A stretch of 64,000 nt of DNA from contig CP017039.1 in the NCBI GenBank assembly GCA_001717545.1, positions 1,426,001-1,490,000 of the forward strand, written 5' to 3'. The DNA comes from Anaerolineaceae bacterium oral taxon 439 (GTDB lineage: Bacteria; Chloroflexota; Anaerolineae; Anaerolineales; Anaerolineaceae). A program made the translations under genes and the position numbers. The notes beneath the pieces were generated by a model, which ran no database searches, was not told the DNA's origin, and was given only the letters and a program-made list of their open reading frames with translations. Below are positions 10,141-19,587 of the stretch, one piece after another. Every line of letters begins with the position of its first letter. Positions within the stretch are counted from its first letter, which is position 1.

Positions 10141-11169
10141 TCAGATCATGCCTCGATCCGCCATGAAACGGTCGAGGTCTTCTTTCGCCGCGGCGATCCT
10201 GAGTTCGGACGCGGCCTGCTCGCGCTGATACTGCGTCAGGTAGACGAGCAGCCCGCGCATGGCGGTCAGGCGGTTCCCGGCCTGAACCCAGCAAAGCGAC
10301 GATTCGGAGTCGGCGACTTCGTCGGTGACGTCTTCGCCGCGCGTCGCCGGAAGGCAGTGCATGAATTTGCAGCCGATATTTCCGAGCTGCATCAGATCCC
10401 GGTTGACCTGATAATCCTTGAAAGTCCGGACGCGTTCTTCCTTCGGCGTTTCCGCTTCGTAAAGCCCGTACCAGACGTCGGTATAGATGAAATCCGCGCC
10501 TTTGACGCTGTCGCGCCGGTCGGTGACTTCCCAGCTTCCGCCTGAAGCTTTGCAGTTGGCTTCCATGATCGCTTTATGCTGTTCGAGAAGCTGGTTGGAT
10601 TTCGGCCCATAATGAACGAACCGCATTCCGAGCTTGGTCGTGATAAAGCCTAACGACGCGCAGACCTGCGTTCCGTCGCCGACGAAAACGACCTTGACGT
10701 CTTCGAGCTTTTTCCCGCGCGGAAGATTCTCGACAATCGTACAAAGGTCGCCGATTTCCTGCGTCGGGTGGTTGTAATCCGACATGCCGTTCAGGACAGG
10801 GATCGTACAGGCTTCGGCGAGATCGACGACGGTCTGATGCGTAATAACGCGCGCCATGACGATATCGACGAGCTGCGAAAGGACGCGGCCGGTATCGCCG
10901 ATCGTTTCATGGCCGCCGAGCTGGATCATGCCCGGACCGAGGTACTGCGCGTGGCCGCCCATCTGGCCCATCGCCGTCTGGAACGAGACGCGCGTCCGCG
11001 TCGACGACTGCTGGAAGATCATGCCCAGCGTTTTATCTTTCATCAGCGGCGGATAATAGCCGGCGCTGATGCATTTCTTGATGGTCAGCGACAGGTCGAT
11101 GATGTCCAGCAGCTCCTGCTTGCTGAAATTGGCGGTGTCGATAAAATGACGAAGATGATATTGATTCAT
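10141..11169 (-). CDS. ptcA: Putrescine carbamoyltransferase
   Basis: 342-residue transcarbamylase. It probably converts N-carbamoylputrescine and phosphate to putrescine and carbamoyl phosphate, the second step of the agmatine deiminase pathway. The carbamoyl-phosphate loop SSTRTR is at 55-60, with HPTQ and HCLPA further on. The stretch [18 protein letters not shown] (about 77-94) is the substrate-loop form seen in putrescine enzymes; ornithine enzymes differ there. The C-terminal extension ([20 protein letters not shown]) fits the extra helix of PTCs. It follows aguA by 41 bases, with GCAGGAG before the ATG. The pairing with agmatine deiminase decides against ornithine carbamoyltransferase. 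Confidence 0.88.
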   Translation of the reverse strand: MNQYHLRHFIDTANFSKQELLDIIDLSLTIKKCISAGYYPPLMKDKTLGMIFQQSSTRTRVSFQTAMGQMGGHAQYLGPGMIQLGGHETIGDTGRVLSQLVDIVMARVITHQTVVDLAEACTIPVLNGMSDYNHPTQEIGDLCTIVENLPRGKKLEDVKVVFVGDGTQVCASLGFITTKLGMRFVHYGPKSNQLLEQHKAIMEANCKASGGSWEVTDRRDSVKGADFIYTDVWYGLYEAETPKEERVRTFKDYQVNRDLMQLGNIGCKFMHCLPATRGEDVTDEVADSESSLCWVQAGNRLTAMRGLLVYLTQYQREQAASELRIAAAKEDLDRFMADRGMI

Positions 11170-11210
11170 AGTTGGTTCTCCTGCGGTCCGGAGCTGCCGG
11201 GCGCGCGAAA

Positions 11211-12326
11211 TTATTTCTTAACCGACGGCTGCTGCTGCGTGATGCAGTGGATATTTCCGCCGCCGAACGCGACTTCTTCGGTCCGGACCGGTTCGATAAC
11301 GTAGCCGGGGAACATGGCCTGAACCTGCTCAACGGCGAGCGCGTCGTTCTCGTCGCCATACTGGGGCATGATGATCGCGTTGTTCGTGATCAGGAAGTTC
11401 ATGTATGAAGCGATCGAGATTTCGCCTTCTTCGCGCGGAATCGCGCCGGTCGCCGTGTCGATCGTATCGGCGCCGATCAGGCGGCAGGGCTTCCGGGTCA
11501 GGCAGAGTTTATGGACCTTGAGCTTTCGTCCCTTGGCGTCCGTCGCTTCGCAGAGCGTCTTATAAGCGGCCTGTGCCTGCTCATAGAACGGATGGTCTTT
11601 GTCGTCGGTATAGATACAGGCGACTTCGCCGGGGCGGACGAAGCAGGCGACATCGTCGATATGTCCGTTGGTTTCGGCGGGGTCGATTCCGTCCTTGATC
11701 CAGATAATTTTGTCGAGGTTCAGGTATTCCACGAGCTTTTCTTCGATTTCCTCGCGGCTCATGTCCGGGAAGTTCCGGCCTGAATCCGGATTCAGCAGGC
11801 ACATTTCCGTCGACAGGAGCGTTCCTTCGCCGTCGACATGGATCGAACCGCCTTCGAGGATGAAGCCGTCGGTCCGATAGGAATCGATTCCCTGCAGGTC
11901 GCAGATCTTCTGCGCCATGGCGTCGTCGTTCGCCCAGGGGAAGTACAGCCCGTCGACCAGTCCGCCCCATGCGTTGAATTCCCAATCGCAGCCGCGGATT
12001 TCGCCGGTTTTATCGTTGACGACGAACGTCGGACCGCAGTCGCGGACCCAGGAATCGTCGCTGGAACATTCGACAACGCGGATATCTTCGGGAAGACGCG
12101 CCCTTGCGTTGGCGTATTGGGCGTTGCTGACGAGCATCGTGACCGGCGTATGCTTCGCGATCGCTTTCGCAACTTCTGTGAACGCTTTCTGTGCCGGTTT
12201 CGCGCCGTTGCGCCAGTTGTCCGGCCGCTCCGGCCAGATCATGAAGACGTGGTCCTGCGGTTCGAACTCTCCGGGCATGCGGAAGCCGTCCTGTTTCGGT
12301 GTCGAGTCATAGATACGTTTTGCCAT
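11211..12326 (-). CDS. aguA: Agmatine deiminase
   Basis: 371-residue peptidyl-arginine-deiminase-like hydrolase that converts agmatine to N-carbamoylputrescine and ammonia. Family hallmarks are [23 protein letters not shown] at the N-terminus (about 18-40), [14 protein letters not shown] (about 89-102), [31 protein letters not shown] and the catalytic-cysteine motif [14 protein letters not shown] near the C-terminus. All five propeller-type blocks are present, so the enzyme looks intact. It starts at 12326 with AGGAGG upstream and sits between the antiporter and ptcA genes. Confidence 0.95.
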   Translation of the reverse strand: MAKRIYDSTPKQDGFRMPGEFEPQDHVFMIWPERPDNWRNGAKPAQKAFTEVAKAIAKHTPVTMLVSNAQYANARARLPEDIRVVECSSDDSWVRDCGPTFVVNDKTGEIRGCDWEFNAWGGLVDGLYFPWANDDAMAQKICDLQGIDSYRTDGFILEGGSIHVDGEGTLLSTEMCLLNPDSGRNFPDMSREEIEEKLVEYLNLDKIIWIKDGIDPAETNGHIDDVACFVRPGEVACIYTDDKDHPFYEQAQAAYKTLCEATDAKGRKLKVHKLCLTRKPCRLIGADTIDTATGAIPREEGEISIASYMNFLITNNAIIMPQYGDENDALAVEQVQAMFPGYVIEPVRTEEVAFGGGNIHCITQQQPSVKK

Positions 12327-12377
12327 TTTGATATTCCTCCTGAAATTTATGGTTTTATAGTTTATTGTTGCTTGTTT

Positions 12378-13784
12378 TCAGCTCGCCAATCGATCGGAAT
12401 CGGTCCGATTGACGTTGCTTTCTTTCCGTTCGCGAAGCCCGATCAGGACTTCGCCGAAGATGATACTGATAATCGCGCCGATCGTAATCGGAAGAACCGT
12501 CGCGAGCGTCGCCGAATCGAAGGACAGCGGGACCGCGGTAAAGAAGATCGAAATCGCGATCAGGACGATCGGAACGTACGCCATGAGCTTCAGCATAACC
12601 GGACCGCCGGGAACCTTAATCGGGCGTTCGGTATCGGGATCCGTTTCCCGGAGCTTCAGGAACGCCGGGAATACCGGAACGTAGCTTAGCAGCAGCAGGA
12701 CAAGGTTGAGCGCGAAGAAGCTCCAGAAAAGCTGTGAATCCGGCGCGACGATATTAACGATGACGCCCAGGAGGATGACGCCGGAGGCGACGATCCCGTT
12801 CATGAGCGCCGAGCCAATCGGCATGTCATTCTTACTCCAGCGCCTGGTAAAGAATTTCGGCATGTCGCCGTTATCCGCGGCGTAGGCGGCGGTCGAGTTG
12901 ACGCCCATCGACCAGGAAATCATGTTGCCGAAGAGAGTTACGAGGAAAAGCAGCGCGACTAAGCTGATAAAAATCCCGGTTTCAGTTCCGCTGATCAGCA
13001 TGACGGCGTCAAGCAATCCGGAATCGACGCTGATTTCCGAAGTTGGGATCGCCGCGCCGATGCCTGATCCGCCGATGAGGTAGATCGCCGCGATGGCGAG
13101 CCCGCCGATGACGATCGCCTGAGGAATCTGCTTCTTCGGATTCTGCATGTCTTCGGAGAAGGTGCAGATGACTTCGAAGCCGAGCATGTTAAAGATAATG
13201 ACGGAAATGTACGAAAGACTGTCGAGATTGAAGCTGGGGAGGAACGAACCGAGAGACATGTCGTTCGCGAATCCGTTTTTCAGTCCGAAGTAGAGACCCA
13301 TTCCGCCGACCAGCAGCGCTAAGACGACCTTGATAACCGCGCTGACGTTCAGGATCACGATATTATCGCAGACAGGGTAAAAAGCGATCAACGTCACGAT
13401 CCAGACGAAGGCTAACTGAATCAGGGCGCTCGGGATAATCCCGATTTCGATTCCGGTCGCGATCGTAATCAGCTCGGGGCACATCACCGCCAACGATGCC
13501 ATCCATAGCGGGAAGTTCAGCCAGTACCACCAGGACGCGCGCGCTCCCCAGCGGGTCCCGGGGAAGGCTTGATGGATCCAGTCGTAGAGTCCGCCTTCGC
13601 CCTGATACGTCGTTCCTAACTCTGACGAAATTAAACCGTACGGTAAAAGGAAAGCGATAATCATGAAGAGCCACCAGAAAAACTGGCTGTTCCCGATCGC
13701 GGCGACGGGAGCCGCCGCTTCGGCAACGAAGACAACGCAAATCACGGAGAGAATGACGCTGCCCAAATTGAATTTTTTATTCAT
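12378..13784 (-). CDS. aguD: APC-family amine antiporter, probably agmatine/putrescine
   Basis: 468-residue inner-membrane transporter with about 12 hydrophobic segments. It belongs to the amino acid-polyamine-organocation superfamily; YQGEGGLYDWIHQAFPGTRW (about 60-79) is the conserved cytoplasmic loop. As first gene of the operon ahead of aguA and ptcA, it most likely exchanges external agmatine for putrescine, as AguD does in enterococci and lactococci. This substrate is inferred from context; glutamate/GABA-type antiporters are the closest alternative. The start at 13784 has AAAGGA upstream. No carbamate kinase gene is next to the operon. Confidence 0.8.
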   Translation of the reverse strand: MNKKFNLGSVILSVICVVFVAEAAAPVAAIGNSQFFWWLFMIIAFLLPYGLISSELGTTYQGEGGLYDWIHQAFPGTRWGARASWWYWLNFPLWMASLAVMCPELITIATGIEIGIIPSALIQLAFVWIVTLIAFYPVCDNIVILNVSAVIKVVLALLVGGMGLYFGLKNGFANDMSLGSFLPSFNLDSLSYISVIIFNMLGFEVICTFSEDMQNPKKQIPQAIVIGGLAIAAIYLIGGSGIGAAIPTSEISVDSGLLDAVMLISGTETGIFISLVALLFLVTLFGNMISWSMGVNSTAAYAADNGDMPKFFTRRWSKNDMPIGSALMNGIVASGVILLGVIVNIVAPDSQLFWSFFALNLVLLLLSYVPVFPAFLKLRETDPDTERPIKVPGGPVMLKLMAYVPIVLIAISIFFTAVPLSFDSATLATVLPITIGAIISIIFGEVLIGLRERKESNVNRTDSDRLAS

Positions 13785-13812
13785 TGAAGAATTCCTTTCT
13801 GTTTTTTATTTT

Positions 13813-13831
13813 CCGCCTTGTCGAAAGGCGG
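13813..13831. repeat. Small hairpin in the antiporter leader
   Basis: CCGCCTT (13813-13819) and AAGGCGG (13825-13831) pair across 5 bases. There is no T-tract after it in either direction, so it is not an obvious terminator. It would lie in the 5' leader of the antiporter mRNA. Confidence 0.35.
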
Positions 13832-13893
13832 TTCGCTGCTGAATTCTCGTTTCCTGCTGTTGTAAAAGTTCTGCTCGGGATAGCAATGCGTCT

Positions 13894-13923
13894 GGTCGTG
13901 AAAGACGTTGCTTTCACCTGACC
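13894..13923. promoter_or_regulatory. Palindrome between the agmatine operon and its regulator
   Basis: GGTCGTGAAAG (13894-13904) and CTTTCAC-CT-GACC (13911-13923) form an interrupted palindrome. The 7-base inner arms are perfect and 6 bases apart; the GGTC/GACC outer arms are offset by two bases. It lies 110 bases before the antiporter start and 275 bases before the regulator start. The position suits an operator for the LuxR-type protein. No other feature was found in the 413-base divergent region. Confidence 0.5.
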
Positions 13924-14197
13924 GAGAGGATATCATTCTTCCAATCGGTTGGCAATTTCATCCGGCTAAACTTCCGGTAGATTTTTATTGGACCTTCGGG
14001 TTTATTTTTTCTGAAGCGACTAAACCTGATGAAGTCAGTTCAAAACGAGAATCAGTACAGACAGCAGCTTCGCTGGATTTTGTGTCAGATTGGCATAAAT
14101 GCCTGAATTCTGGGCGGTTTGGGATGGAAATCTGATAGAATTCAAAAAAATGTCGGTTGGAAAGACGTGCCCCTTCCGGCGGGGAGAACATACGCGG

Positions 14198-15250
14198 ATG
14201 ATTGATCCGACGCTGTCTTTTGTTTATAACGTTATTCAGATTGTCGTTTACGCTTCGGTTATTTCGATCGGTATCAGCCTGAAAATCAGCAGGAATTCTA
14301 AAACGGCTGGTCCGATCGTCGGGTTGTTCCTTTTCATTCTGGCGGATTCCGTGGTTATTTTCATGACCGAATTTCTGCCGGATTTCATGCAGTGGTATGA
14401 GGTTAATTTTATCCGGACGCCTTCTCTGAAAATGCTGATCTTTTTAGGAACCGGGTTCTTTATGTTGCTCTGCTGGAGCTCGGCGACCGGGTCGGTTTTT
14501 ACCGGCGGGCAGGGACTGCTGCTTTTTGGGTTCGGATTATGGCTGATTTTTGTTCCGTTGCTGCTGGACGGAGCGGTCGAATCGTTCCTTTTCTTTTCAG
14601 GCTATCAGGTTTTCTGTATCTGCGTATCGATTTACGCGCTCTGGAAAATCCGGAAGCTCGATCCTTCCCGGCTCCAGCTTCCCGCTCAATGGATCTGGAC
14701 GTTCCTGATTGTCACGGTTGTTTTCTGCGTGCTGATTATGGCTGAGGATAATTGCGTTATATTTTATATAGATAATTATGACTTAATGAAAGGGGATCTG
14801 AATATCTATTATCGGAGCGTGAGCGAGGATTTGCTTCGGTTCGTTTACAGCGGGCTTATTCTTTCTTTATTTATTGACCAGCTCCGGCGCGGCGAAACGA
14901 AGCGTACGGTGGGAGCGGCTTCTTACGCGGGCGAAGCCGTCTGCCCGGCGGCTGCCTTGTCTACGTCGGAAGCGGATTCGGAAAGCGGACCGGTTCGGAC
15001 GCCGGCAGAGTATAAACGCATGAAGTTCGCGCGGATACTGACGCTGACCGAACGGGAGGAAGAGGTTTTGACGCTGCTGATCGACGGGCGGAGTAATCAG
15101 GATATCAGCGGCGCGCTCCATATTTCGGTCGGAACCGTCAAGGCGCATGTCCATGGGATTTATCGGAAAGCGAAAATTACGCATCGTTACGAGCTGAGGA
15201 CGTTATACGAAGCGTTCGATCCGGAGGAGTCGGACGAGCCGGGCTTATAA
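14198..15250 (+). CDS. Membrane-bound LuxR-family regulator, AguR-like
   Basis: 350 residues counted from ATG 14198, which has GGGGAG 11 bases upstream; earlier in-frame ATGs at 14099 and 14150 lack a ribosome binding site. The N-terminal 250 residues contain about seven hydrophobic segments (for example QIVVYASVISIGISL and FLIVTVVFCVLIM). A linker of about 50 residues follows. The C-terminal LuxR-type helix-turn-helix reads LTEREEEVLTLLIDGRSN, QDISGALHISVGTVKAHVH, RKAKITHRYEL. The same layout, seven transmembrane helices plus a LuxR domain encoded divergently from the agmatine genes, is known for AguR of Enterococcus and Lactococcus, a membrane one-component agmatine sensor. Orthology is inferred. 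Confidence 0.8.
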   Translation: MIDPTLSFVYNVIQIVVYASVISIGISLKISRNSKTAGPIVGLFLFILADSVVIFMTEFLPDFMQWYEVNFIRTPSLKMLIFLGTGFFMLLCWSSATGSVFTGGQGLLLFGFGLWLIFVPLLLDGAVESFLFFSGYQVFCICVSIYALWKIRKLDPSRLQLPAQWIWTFLIVTVVFCVLIMAEDNCVIFYIDNYDLMKGDLNIYYRSVSEDLLRFVYSGLILSLFIDQLRRGETKRTVGAASYAGEAVCPAAALSTSEADSESGPVRTPAEYKRMKFARILTLTEREEEVLTLLIDGRSNQDISGALHISVGTVKAHVHGIYRKAKITHRYELRTLYEAFDPEESDEPGL

Positions 15251-15273
15251 TTTAATTTCGCGGTTCTGGCGCT

Positions 15274-16785
15274 TTAAATCGTTTCGGTTTTCAGGAGATC
15301 GTATTTCTCGACGCTCAGCCGCACGCTTGAATCACAATGAAACGAAATCCGATCCGCATCCTGCTCCGTGAACAGCGTCATGGACAGAACCTGTTCGCCG
15401 CCGTTGACGAAAATTTCCGCGCTGAAGCGGTCTAAGATAAGACGCAGCCTGATTTTTCCATGGTCATGGTTCACCCGTGCGGAACGCTGATGAACGAATC
15501 CCCGTCGCGAGCCGGAAAAGGTCCGATCGATCGTCAAGCGGGATTTTTCCGGATTGAACCGGACGAAAGAAAAGCGGGTCTCTTTTTCAGCGCTGTTCTG
15601 GGCAAAAAAGACGGTGAATTCTTCGAATAATTGATCCGGGGATTCCGGCTCGATTTCAAGATCGAGGTCGATCTGACGTCCGCGGACCCCTGGCAGCTCT
15701 ATCGTGTTTTTGAAGAGAATATCTTTTTGGATAATTGGATTTCGGCGAAGGGACGTTATTTCGCGAACTGGCTTTTGAATCAGCTTCCCGTTTACGACGG
15801 ATAGTTCACGCGGCAAACTTGTCTGGCCGAACCAGGGCAGGTCAGGCATTTGAACATGGATCGTGTCCCAGTTCTGCATCCATCCGATCATGATGCGCCG
15901 TCCGTCCGGCGAAAGAACGGTTTGCGGCGCGTAAAAATCGATTCCCTGGTCGACGGGTTGATGACTTTTTTCATCGAAGGATTGAGCTTCCGCGTCGTAA
16001 TCGCCCAATAAACAGACTGTTCCATTACCGTTATAATAGACTTCTTCAAGTGGAATCATATCCTGAGGACTGATTAGAAGAACCTGCGTTCCGTCCAGCT
16101 CGAACAGGTCAGGACATTCCCACATTTTGCCGAATCTTCCGTTGTTGCGGACCAGCGTTTTCTCGAATTTCCATCTTATCCCGTCAGGGCTTGAAAAAAG
16201 CAGCAGGTGTCCGTCCTGTTCCGTTATCGTGCAGGCGGCGATAAGGCTGCGAAAGGATCCGTCTTCAGCCCGCCAGATTTTAGGATCGCGGAAATCGTAC
16301 CGACTGTAGATAGCCGGAATGTTTTCGTGCGTAAGTACCGGATTGGCGGGATATTTTTTGTAGCTTTCTCCGTCCCCGAAGGCGATGCATTGCGATTGAA
16401 CCTCCCGTTTTTTTCCAGAGGGAAGGAATTCATTCGCGACGCCGGTATACATGAGCATATGTCTCCCGTCGGGAAGACCAATCGCCGTGCCTGAAAAGCA
16501 GCCGTCGCGATCGGCGTTGCAGTCGGGCGCCAAGGCTACCGGCCGGTATTGCCAATGAAGAAGGTCGTCGGTGACCGCGTGTCCCCAGTACATAGGCCCC
16601 CACGTGCAGGAATAGGGATAGTACTGAAAGAATAGGTGAAATCGATCTTTATAGTAGGAAAAACCGTTCGGATCGTTCATCCAACCGATTCGCGCGGTCA
16701 GATGGAACCCCGGGCGTTTTTCTTCCGGAACCGTTGTTCCCATGATTTCTTCATATCTTTCTGCGTCTCTCAGGATCTTGCTCAA
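15274..16785 (-). CDS. GH32 beta-fructosidase (sucrose/fructan hydrolase)
   Basis: 503-residue glycoside hydrolase that cleaves terminal beta-fructosides such as sucrose, inulin or levan oligomers. The three GH32 acids are visible: nucleophile Asp38 in WMNDPNG, transition-state Asp167 in FRDPKIW, and acid/base Glu223 in MWECPDLF. A five-blade propeller is followed by a C-terminal beta-sandwich (about 350-500). There is no signal peptide, so it works in the cytoplasm on imported sugar. The start is TTG 16785 with AAAAGGGG upstream; ATG 16743 (residue 15) is an alternative. It is the last gene of the transporter operon. Free versus phosphorylated sucrose cannot be told apart by sequence, but an ABC importer favours unphosphorylated substrates. 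Confidence 0.92.
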   Translation of the reverse strand: MSKILRDAERYEEIMGTTVPEEKRPGFHLTARIGWMNDPNGFSYYKDRFHLFFQYYPYSCTWGPMYWGHAVTDDLLHWQYRPVALAPDCNADRDGCFSGTAIGLPDGRHMLMYTGVANEFLPSGKKREVQSQCIAFGDGESYKKYPANPVLTHENIPAIYSRYDFRDPKIWRAEDGSFRSLIAACTITEQDGHLLLFSSPDGIRWKFEKTLVRNNGRFGKMWECPDLFELDGTQVLLISPQDMIPLEEVYYNGNGTVCLLGDYDAEAQSFDEKSHQPVDQGIDFYAPQTVLSPDGRRIMIGWMQNWDTIHVQMPDLPWFGQTSLPRELSVVNGKLIQKPVREITSLRRNPIIQKDILFKNTIELPGVRGRQIDLDLEIEPESPDQLFEEFTVFFAQNSAEKETRFSFVRFNPEKSRLTIDRTFSGSRRGFVHQRSARVNHDHGKIRLRLILDRFSAEIFVNGGEQVLSMTLFTEQDADRISFHCDSSVRLSVEKYDLLKTETI

Positions 16786-16859
16786 GTGGGGGCCCCTTTT
16801 CTTTGAATGTTTTTATTTATCTGTGTTCCGGAGCGAGACGAACTGGCTTTTTCAGCGCC

Positions 16860-16888
16860 GATTCCCATCCGGAAAATGGATGGGAATC
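16860..16888. repeat. Perfect stem-loop between the lipoprotein and GH32 genes
   Basis: GATTCCCATCC (16860-16870) pairs fully with GGATGGGAATC (16878-16888) across 7 bases. No T-run follows on the minus strand, so it is more likely an mRNA-stabilising or partial-termination stem at the 3' end of the binding-protein message. Confidence 0.55.
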
Positions 16889-16907
16889 GTAGAAAATGGA
16901 GCGGAAT

Positions 16908-18593
16908 CTAATTCGCTTCTTTTTGGGATTGGACGCTGACATAACGATCGTACGCTGCCTGATACACCTCAGTCAGTTTTTCGATCCCGCAGCTTTCAAC
17001 CAGAATATTTTTGTATGCGTTCCATTGCTCATCGGTCGGTCCGCCGTCGCGGAGCCAGAGCCCTTCGTTTTCAGCAACCGTATTTTCGAAGTCGGTCTTA
17101 TACTGATCGATAATATCGAGCTCCTCTTCCGTGAAGACGGCGTCGATCGGGTAAGTAATCGGGTTGGATACGAATGGCATCCAGAAATTATAAAGGTCTT
17201 CCAGGCGTTCAACCGCGCGATCTTCCATTTTGAATGTCGTTTGGTAATAATCGCTCAGGATCAATTTCGGTCCGGAGACTTCGAGTTCATTTTTTAATTC
17301 TCCCGCGCTCTTTCCGTATTTTTTCCGGCTTTCTTCGTCTGTGATACTGAGCCATACGCCGTTTTCGTCTTTGCCGGTAAAGAACGTATCGATCGGACCG
17401 TATTGAAGCTGCATAACGATTTCCGGCTCGTACCAGCGATCATAGAATTTCAGGAGGTTAGCCGGGCTTTTCGCCGCGCTCGTGATGCTCAAGCTGCCGC
17501 TGGATGTCCCGCCGCCAGTTCGGACCGTGACGTTATGCGTACCGCTGGGTCCGTCCAGAACCGGAAGGAAAACGTAGTCTTTCGAATATTCGCCCATTAA
17601 TTCTTCAATATACCACCAGGTTGAAACTCCGACGTAACCCTGTGACGTTTTCGCCATGAGTTGGGTATGATCCTGACTGAACATTTCGGGGTCGATCAGA
17701 CTCTCAGCGAACCACTCATGAAAGTAAGTCAGCGCGGCGCGATAATTATCCGAAACGCTGACGAATTCAACTTTTCCGTCGGGATTCAGAATGAGATCAT
17801 TTATGACGTCGTTTGGCCAGTTCGTGAAGCCGAAACCGGCGTAGAAAATATTTTGTCCCCAGCACCATTCGTCAAAACCAACGCTCAGCGGGATCGTCGT
17901 TCCGGCTTCATGCCCATAATACTTCGCGCTCATGTCGTTTTCTTTAAAGGCGACGAGAACGTCATGAAGTTCGTCAAGGGTCGTCGGGATATCCAATCCA
18001 AGATCATCCAGCCAGGCTTTATTGATCATGCTGAATTGCGGAATTGTGAAGATACTGTAGTCCTCGTCTTTTCCGATGCCTTTTGTTCCCATCCGTTCAG
18101 CGGACGGCAGCCCGTATATATTCCCGTCATTCATGGTTATGGCAGCGTGAATATCCGGGTTTTCAGCAAGGATTCGCGTTAAATTTGGCATGATTTCCGC
18201 CGTCATGTACGGCGTCAGGTCGATAAACGTTCCGTCCCTTCCATAACGGGCAAGGTCGTAATTACTAAATCCGACGCCCATGAACGCGTCGGGAAGCTCT
18301 CCGCCGGCGATACGGATGTTGACTTGTTCGCCTACTGAATCGCTTATCGTATTCCATGTTATTTTGACGCCGGTTTCTTCCATTAATTGATTCAGGACGA
18401 CGTTATCGGTGTATCCGTGGCTGAGGGCGCTCATGCCGCCCATGATCTCGAACTCGGTTTGGCTATTGTCTGTATTTAACGCTTCCGGATTATCGGCGTC
18501 TTCCTTCGTCCCGCCGCAAGCGGTCATGAACAGCGCGGATAAAGCGAACAGGACGACGGTGTATAGAAATCTTTTTATATTTAACGGTTTCAT
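16908..18593 (-). CDS. Sugar ABC transporter substrate-binding lipoprotein (LplA-type)
   Basis: 561-residue extracellular binding protein. It has a lipoprotein signal peptide (hydrophobic to residue 25, lipobox FMTAC with Cys26, then GGTKEDAD). The mature part is a family 1 solute-binding fold with DEWCWGQNIFYAGFGFTNWP and a C-terminal helix ending KLTEVYQAAYDRY. At more than 500 residues it belongs with the long LplA/YtcQ group that pairs with LplB/LplC-type permeases, as here. Substrate is inferred as a fructose-containing oligosaccharide from the GH32 downstream. AAAGGAAG precedes the ATG. No ATPase gene is present; a shared MsmK-type ATPase elsewhere is likely. Confidence 0.9.
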   Translation of the reverse strand: MKPLNIKRFLYTVVLFALSALFMTACGGTKEDADNPEALNTDNSQTEFEIMGGMSALSHGYTDNVVLNQLMEETGVKITWNTISDSVGEQVNIRIAGGELPDAFMGVGFSNYDLARYGRDGTFIDLTPYMTAEIMPNLTRILAENPDIHAAITMNDGNIYGLPSAERMGTKGIGKDEDYSIFTIPQFSMINKAWLDDLGLDIPTTLDELHDVLVAFKENDMSAKYYGHEAGTTIPLSVGFDEWCWGQNIFYAGFGFTNWPNDVINDLILNPDGKVEFVSVSDNYRAALTYFHEWFAESLIDPEMFSQDHTQLMAKTSQGYVGVSTWWYIEELMGEYSKDYVFLPVLDGPSGTHNVTVRTGGGTSSGSLSITSAAKSPANLLKFYDRWYEPEIVMQLQYGPIDTFFTGKDENGVWLSITDEESRKKYGKSAGELKNELEVSGPKLILSDYYQTTFKMEDRAVERLEDLYNFWMPFVSNPITYPIDAVFTEEELDIIDQYKTDFENTVAENEGLWLRDGGPTDEQWNAYKNILVESCGIEKLTEVYQAAYDRYVSVQSQKEAN

Positions 18594-18649
18594 ATGGTTC
18601 TTCCTTTCATCAAGAATCCTGTTGAATAACGTTTTTGGCTTGGCGGCGA

Positions 18650-19576
18650 TTAACCTTTAATCGCGCCTGCCATAAATCCTCTTTCAAAATATTTCTGTAC
18701 AAAAGGATAAAAAATCAGCATCGGAGCGGCCGCGACGATGATCGACGCAAACTTGATCAGTTCTGTGATTTTGTTCAGCTCTGCGAATCCGCCGGAAATC
18801 GTACTTGCCTGCGACGCGGTCGCGGAACTTCGGATCAGGATCCCGCGCAGCACCAGCGGAAGCGGAGCTTTTTCAACGCCGGGAAGATAGATCATCGCCG
18901 TAAACCAATCGTTCCAATACGCAACCATGGAGAAAACGACCATAACCGCCATAATCGGGCGGCTCAGGGGCAAGACGATATTTGTGAACGTTATCCATTT
19001 CGAAGCGCCGTCAATTTCGGCGGCTTCGACGATTTCGCGCGGAATGCTGTTATCAAAGAAGTTCCGGACGATGATCATGTTCCCGACCGCTACGCCGCCG
19101 GGAATAAACAGCGCCCACATATTATTCATCAGCCCGGTTTGGCGGACGACTAAATATGTGGGGATCAGTCCGCCGCCGAAATACATTGTGATGATGAAAA
19201 AAATATTAAAGAATTTTCTTCCCGGCAGGTCTTTCGAGGCTGTCTGGCTCAGCGGATAGGCGGTCAGAAAGAGAATCGTAACGGAGAAAAAGGTCCCGAT
19301 AATCGTATACTTGATGCTATTAAGATAGCCGGTAACGATGCTGTTTTCGGCGAAAACTGCCTGATATCCGGTCCAGGTGAGTTCGCTTGGAATGAGAAAG
19401 GTTTTCCCGGCGTAAACGTCGTAAGGGTTGGAAACGGACGCTATCAGGACATAGTAGAGAGGATACGCAACCAGCAGTACAATAATTGTACAGATTACGA
19501 TCAGGATAATATCGCTGGCCCGATCCGATAACCCGGACGGTACGCGTGAGGACGAGCTTGAAGCGGCTTGGTTCAT
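18650..19576 (-). CDS. Carbohydrate ABC transporter permease (LplC/YtcP-type)
   Basis: 308-residue inner-membrane permease with six predicted segments. The conserved EAA loop is EAAEIDGASKWITFTNIVLPLSRP (about 185-208). It starts with a Ser-rich N-terminus, and the first segment is LIVICTIIVLLVAYPLYYVLI. The ending PFVQKYFERGFMAGAIKG is typical of the CUT1 partner permease. It follows the other permease by 11 bases and is followed by the binding-protein gene 56 bases on. It forms the heterodimeric channel with the gene upstream. Confidence 0.9.
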   Translation of the reverse strand: MNQAASSSSSRVPSGLSDRASDIILIVICTIIVLLVAYPLYYVLIASVSNPYDVYAGKTFLIPSELTWTGYQAVFAENSIVTGYLNSIKYTIIGTFFSVTILFLTAYPLSQTASKDLPGRKFFNIFFIITMYFGGGLIPTYLVVRQTGLMNNMWALFIPGGVAVGNMIIVRNFFDNSIPREIVEAAEIDGASKWITFTNIVLPLSRPIMAVMVVFSMVAYWNDWFTAMIYLPGVEKAPLPLVLRGILIRSSATASQASTISGGFAELNKITELIKFASIIVAAAPMLIFYPFVQKYFERGFMAGAIKG

Positions 19577-19587
19577 TTCGGGCTCCT

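Noticed and set aside
11838-12689. Plus-strand open frame (283 codons) across the aguA and antiporter genes
   Set aside because: It spans two well-identified minus-strand genes and their gap; composition is that of a shadow frame.
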